DNA from: Erysipelotrichaceae bacterium | GTDB taxonomy: Bacteria > Bacillota_I > Bacilli_A > Erysipelotrichales > Erysipelotrichaceae | DNA length: 6,665 nt | Direction of reading: 5' to 3' | Assembly: GCA_027449005.1 (NCBI GenBank) | Contig: DAIDML010000041.1 | Location: 1-6,665 of the forward strand | In this document: positions 6,084-6,665 of the stretch, in pieces | How positions within the stretch are numbered: position 1 is the first letter of the stretch | Layout: each line of letters begins with the position of its first letter | Program-made: the position numbers and the translations under genes | The notes under the pieces: model-generated | The model's input: only the letters and a program-made list of their open reading frames with translations | The model's database searches: none | What the model was told of the DNA's origin: nothing

Positions 6084-6605
6084 TCACACACTTTCGTATG
6101 TGAATCCTAGTAAAAATGCTTTTTCATTGTTAAAGATCATCTCATCTGATAAACCTTTAAACTTCTTCTTCATCACTTTAAGTCCTAAGGATTGATCCCA
6201 CCCTAAGGATTTCACCACCATTCCAAAGGCAATCATGTTCATGCTTTTATCAAGGTGATGCTCATGAGCTAAGACAGAAAAATCACATCCTGGATAGTCT
6301 TGATGAATAAGTCCTGTATGAATAATCACATTTTCAGGTTTCTTAATGAGTGGTTTGAATTTATTGAAGGCTGCATCATTCATAAGCAAAGCATGCGTCA
6401 TGTCTTGTCCAATGAATGGAGATTGACTGCTTTCAGAAAGAACCACATGACAATTGGCTGTACCACCGCGCATTTCAGGTCCATAGGAAGGCATCCAACT
6501 GACATCATAGCCAAGTTCTATACCACACAATCCCACTAATTGACCTACGGAAAGGACCCCTTGTCCACCAAAACCAGCACAAATCAGTTTAATGGTTGGT
6601 TTCAT
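6084..6605 (-). CDS. 2-oxoacid:acceptor oxidoreductase, gamma subunit (KorC/VorC-type)
   Basis: A 173-residue gamma subunit of a CoA-dependent 2-oxoacid:ferredoxin oxidoreductase, the complex that oxidatively decarboxylates a 2-oxoacid (2-oxoglutarate or branched-chain 2-oxoacids) to acyl-CoA while reducing ferredoxin. The Pfam POR domain hallmarks are present: CAGFGGQGVLSVGQLVG (9-25), SWMPSYGPEMRGGTANCHVV (36-55) and NMIAFGMVVKSLGW (123-136). Length fits the family (about 175-185). The start at ATG 6603-6605 is chosen because AAGGAG (6613-6618) sits 7 nt upstream and the conserved GFGGQG then begins at residue 11; an in-frame ATG at 6624-6626 would add seven residues (MCLRSVN) within the upstream gene. 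Its 5' end overlaps the apparent beta subunit by 17 nt, consistent with co-transcription in the usual alpha-beta-gamma order. Substrate specificity cannot be assigned, so no symbol is given. Confidence 0.9.
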   Translation of the reverse strand: MKPTIKLICAGFGGQGVLSVGQLVGLCGIELGYDVSWMPSYGPEMRGGTANCHVVLSESSQSPFIGQDMTHALLMNDAAFNKFKPLIKKPENVIIHTGLIHQDYPGCDFSVLAHEHHLDKSMNMIAFGMVVKSLGWDQSLGLKVMKKKFKGLSDEMIFNNEKAFLLGFTYESV

Positions 6606-6665
6606 GTTTACGCTCCTTAAACACACCTAATGGGAATGTTTGAGTCATGGTATTTTTAATGTAAG
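6589..6665 (-). CDS. 2-oxoacid:acceptor oxidoreductase beta subunit, C-terminal tail (cut by window edge)
   Basis: A minus-strand frame is open from the right edge to TAA at 6589-6591 and encodes YIKNTMTQTFPLGVFKERKH plus ETNH. The PLGVFKE segment preceded by a short amphipathic stretch closely resembles the tail of KorB/VorB thiamine-diphosphate subunits, which usually end near a (Y/F)PLGVFK motif. It lies directly upstream of, and overlaps by 17 nt, the gamma subunit gene; the gamma ribosome binding site AAGGAG lies within its Lys-Glu codons. Only 24 full codons are visible, so the call rests on that motif and on gene order. Confidence 0.65.
   Translation of the reverse strand, partial: YIKNTMTQTFPLGVFKERKHETNH
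6613..6618 (-). promoter_or_regulatory. Ribosome binding site fixing the start of the gamma subunit
   Basis: AAGGAG on the minus strand, 7 nt before ATG 6603-6605. It decides between this ATG and the upstream in-frame ATG at 6624-6626, which has no comparable site. It is embedded in the last codons of the beta subunit gene, suggesting translational coupling. Confidence 0.8.

Noticed and set aside
6300..6539. Plus-strand open frame of 79 codons
   Set aside because: Antisense to the conserved gamma-subunit domain; no ribosome binding site or motif.

Overview
This 6.7-kb window is ordinary, gene-dense, AT-rich bacterial chromosome. It looks like a low-GC Gram-positive (Bacillota). The grounds are a class B sortase (which implies a peptidoglycan wall), AGGAG-type ribosome binding sites, a CBS/DRTGG-containing family II pyrophosphatase, and ferredoxin-type 2-oxoacid oxidoreductase subunits (which suggest an anaerobe or microaerophile). 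TGA is used as a stop codon and tryptophan is encoded by TGG, so the recoded mollicute genetic code is excluded. An Erysipelotrichia- or Clostridia-like host fits, but rank below phylum is a guess.

Layout, left to right. (1) The 3' half of a plus-strand CoA-disulfide reductase fused to a C-terminal rhodanese domain enters from the left edge. (2) It converges, across a 13-bp bidirectional terminator, on a minus-strand MgtC/SapB-family membrane protein. (3) Upstream of that, also on the minus strand, is a 548-residue manganese-dependent inorganic pyrophosphatase with a regulatory CBS-DRTGG-CBS insert; its own terminator overlaps its stop codon. (4) Next is a second, stand-alone CoA-disulfide reductase on the minus strand. 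(5) A small MazG-like nucleotide pyrophosphohydrolase is divergent from it on the plus strand. (6) That gene converges, across another bidirectional terminator, on a minus-strand class B sortase. (7) The sortase follows the gamma subunit of a 2-oxoacid:acceptor oxidoreductase. The gamma subunit's start overlaps by 17 nt the 3' end of what appears to be the beta subunit, cut by the right edge.

The genes form several short transcription units, not one pathway. Two loose themes recur. One is redox and CoA/thiol chemistry: two CoA-disulfide reductases and a CoA-dependent oxidoreductase. The other is pyrophosphate and nucleotide housekeeping: the pyrophosphatase and the MazG-like enzyme. No tRNA, rRNA, CRISPR array, insertion sequence, prophage or recognisable riboswitch was seen, and no gene-free stretch exceeds about 120 bases. 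I found no convincing undescribed system. The most notable points are the pair of dissimilar CoA-disulfide reductases, a possible leaderless start for the sortase, and stop codons built into terminator hairpins.
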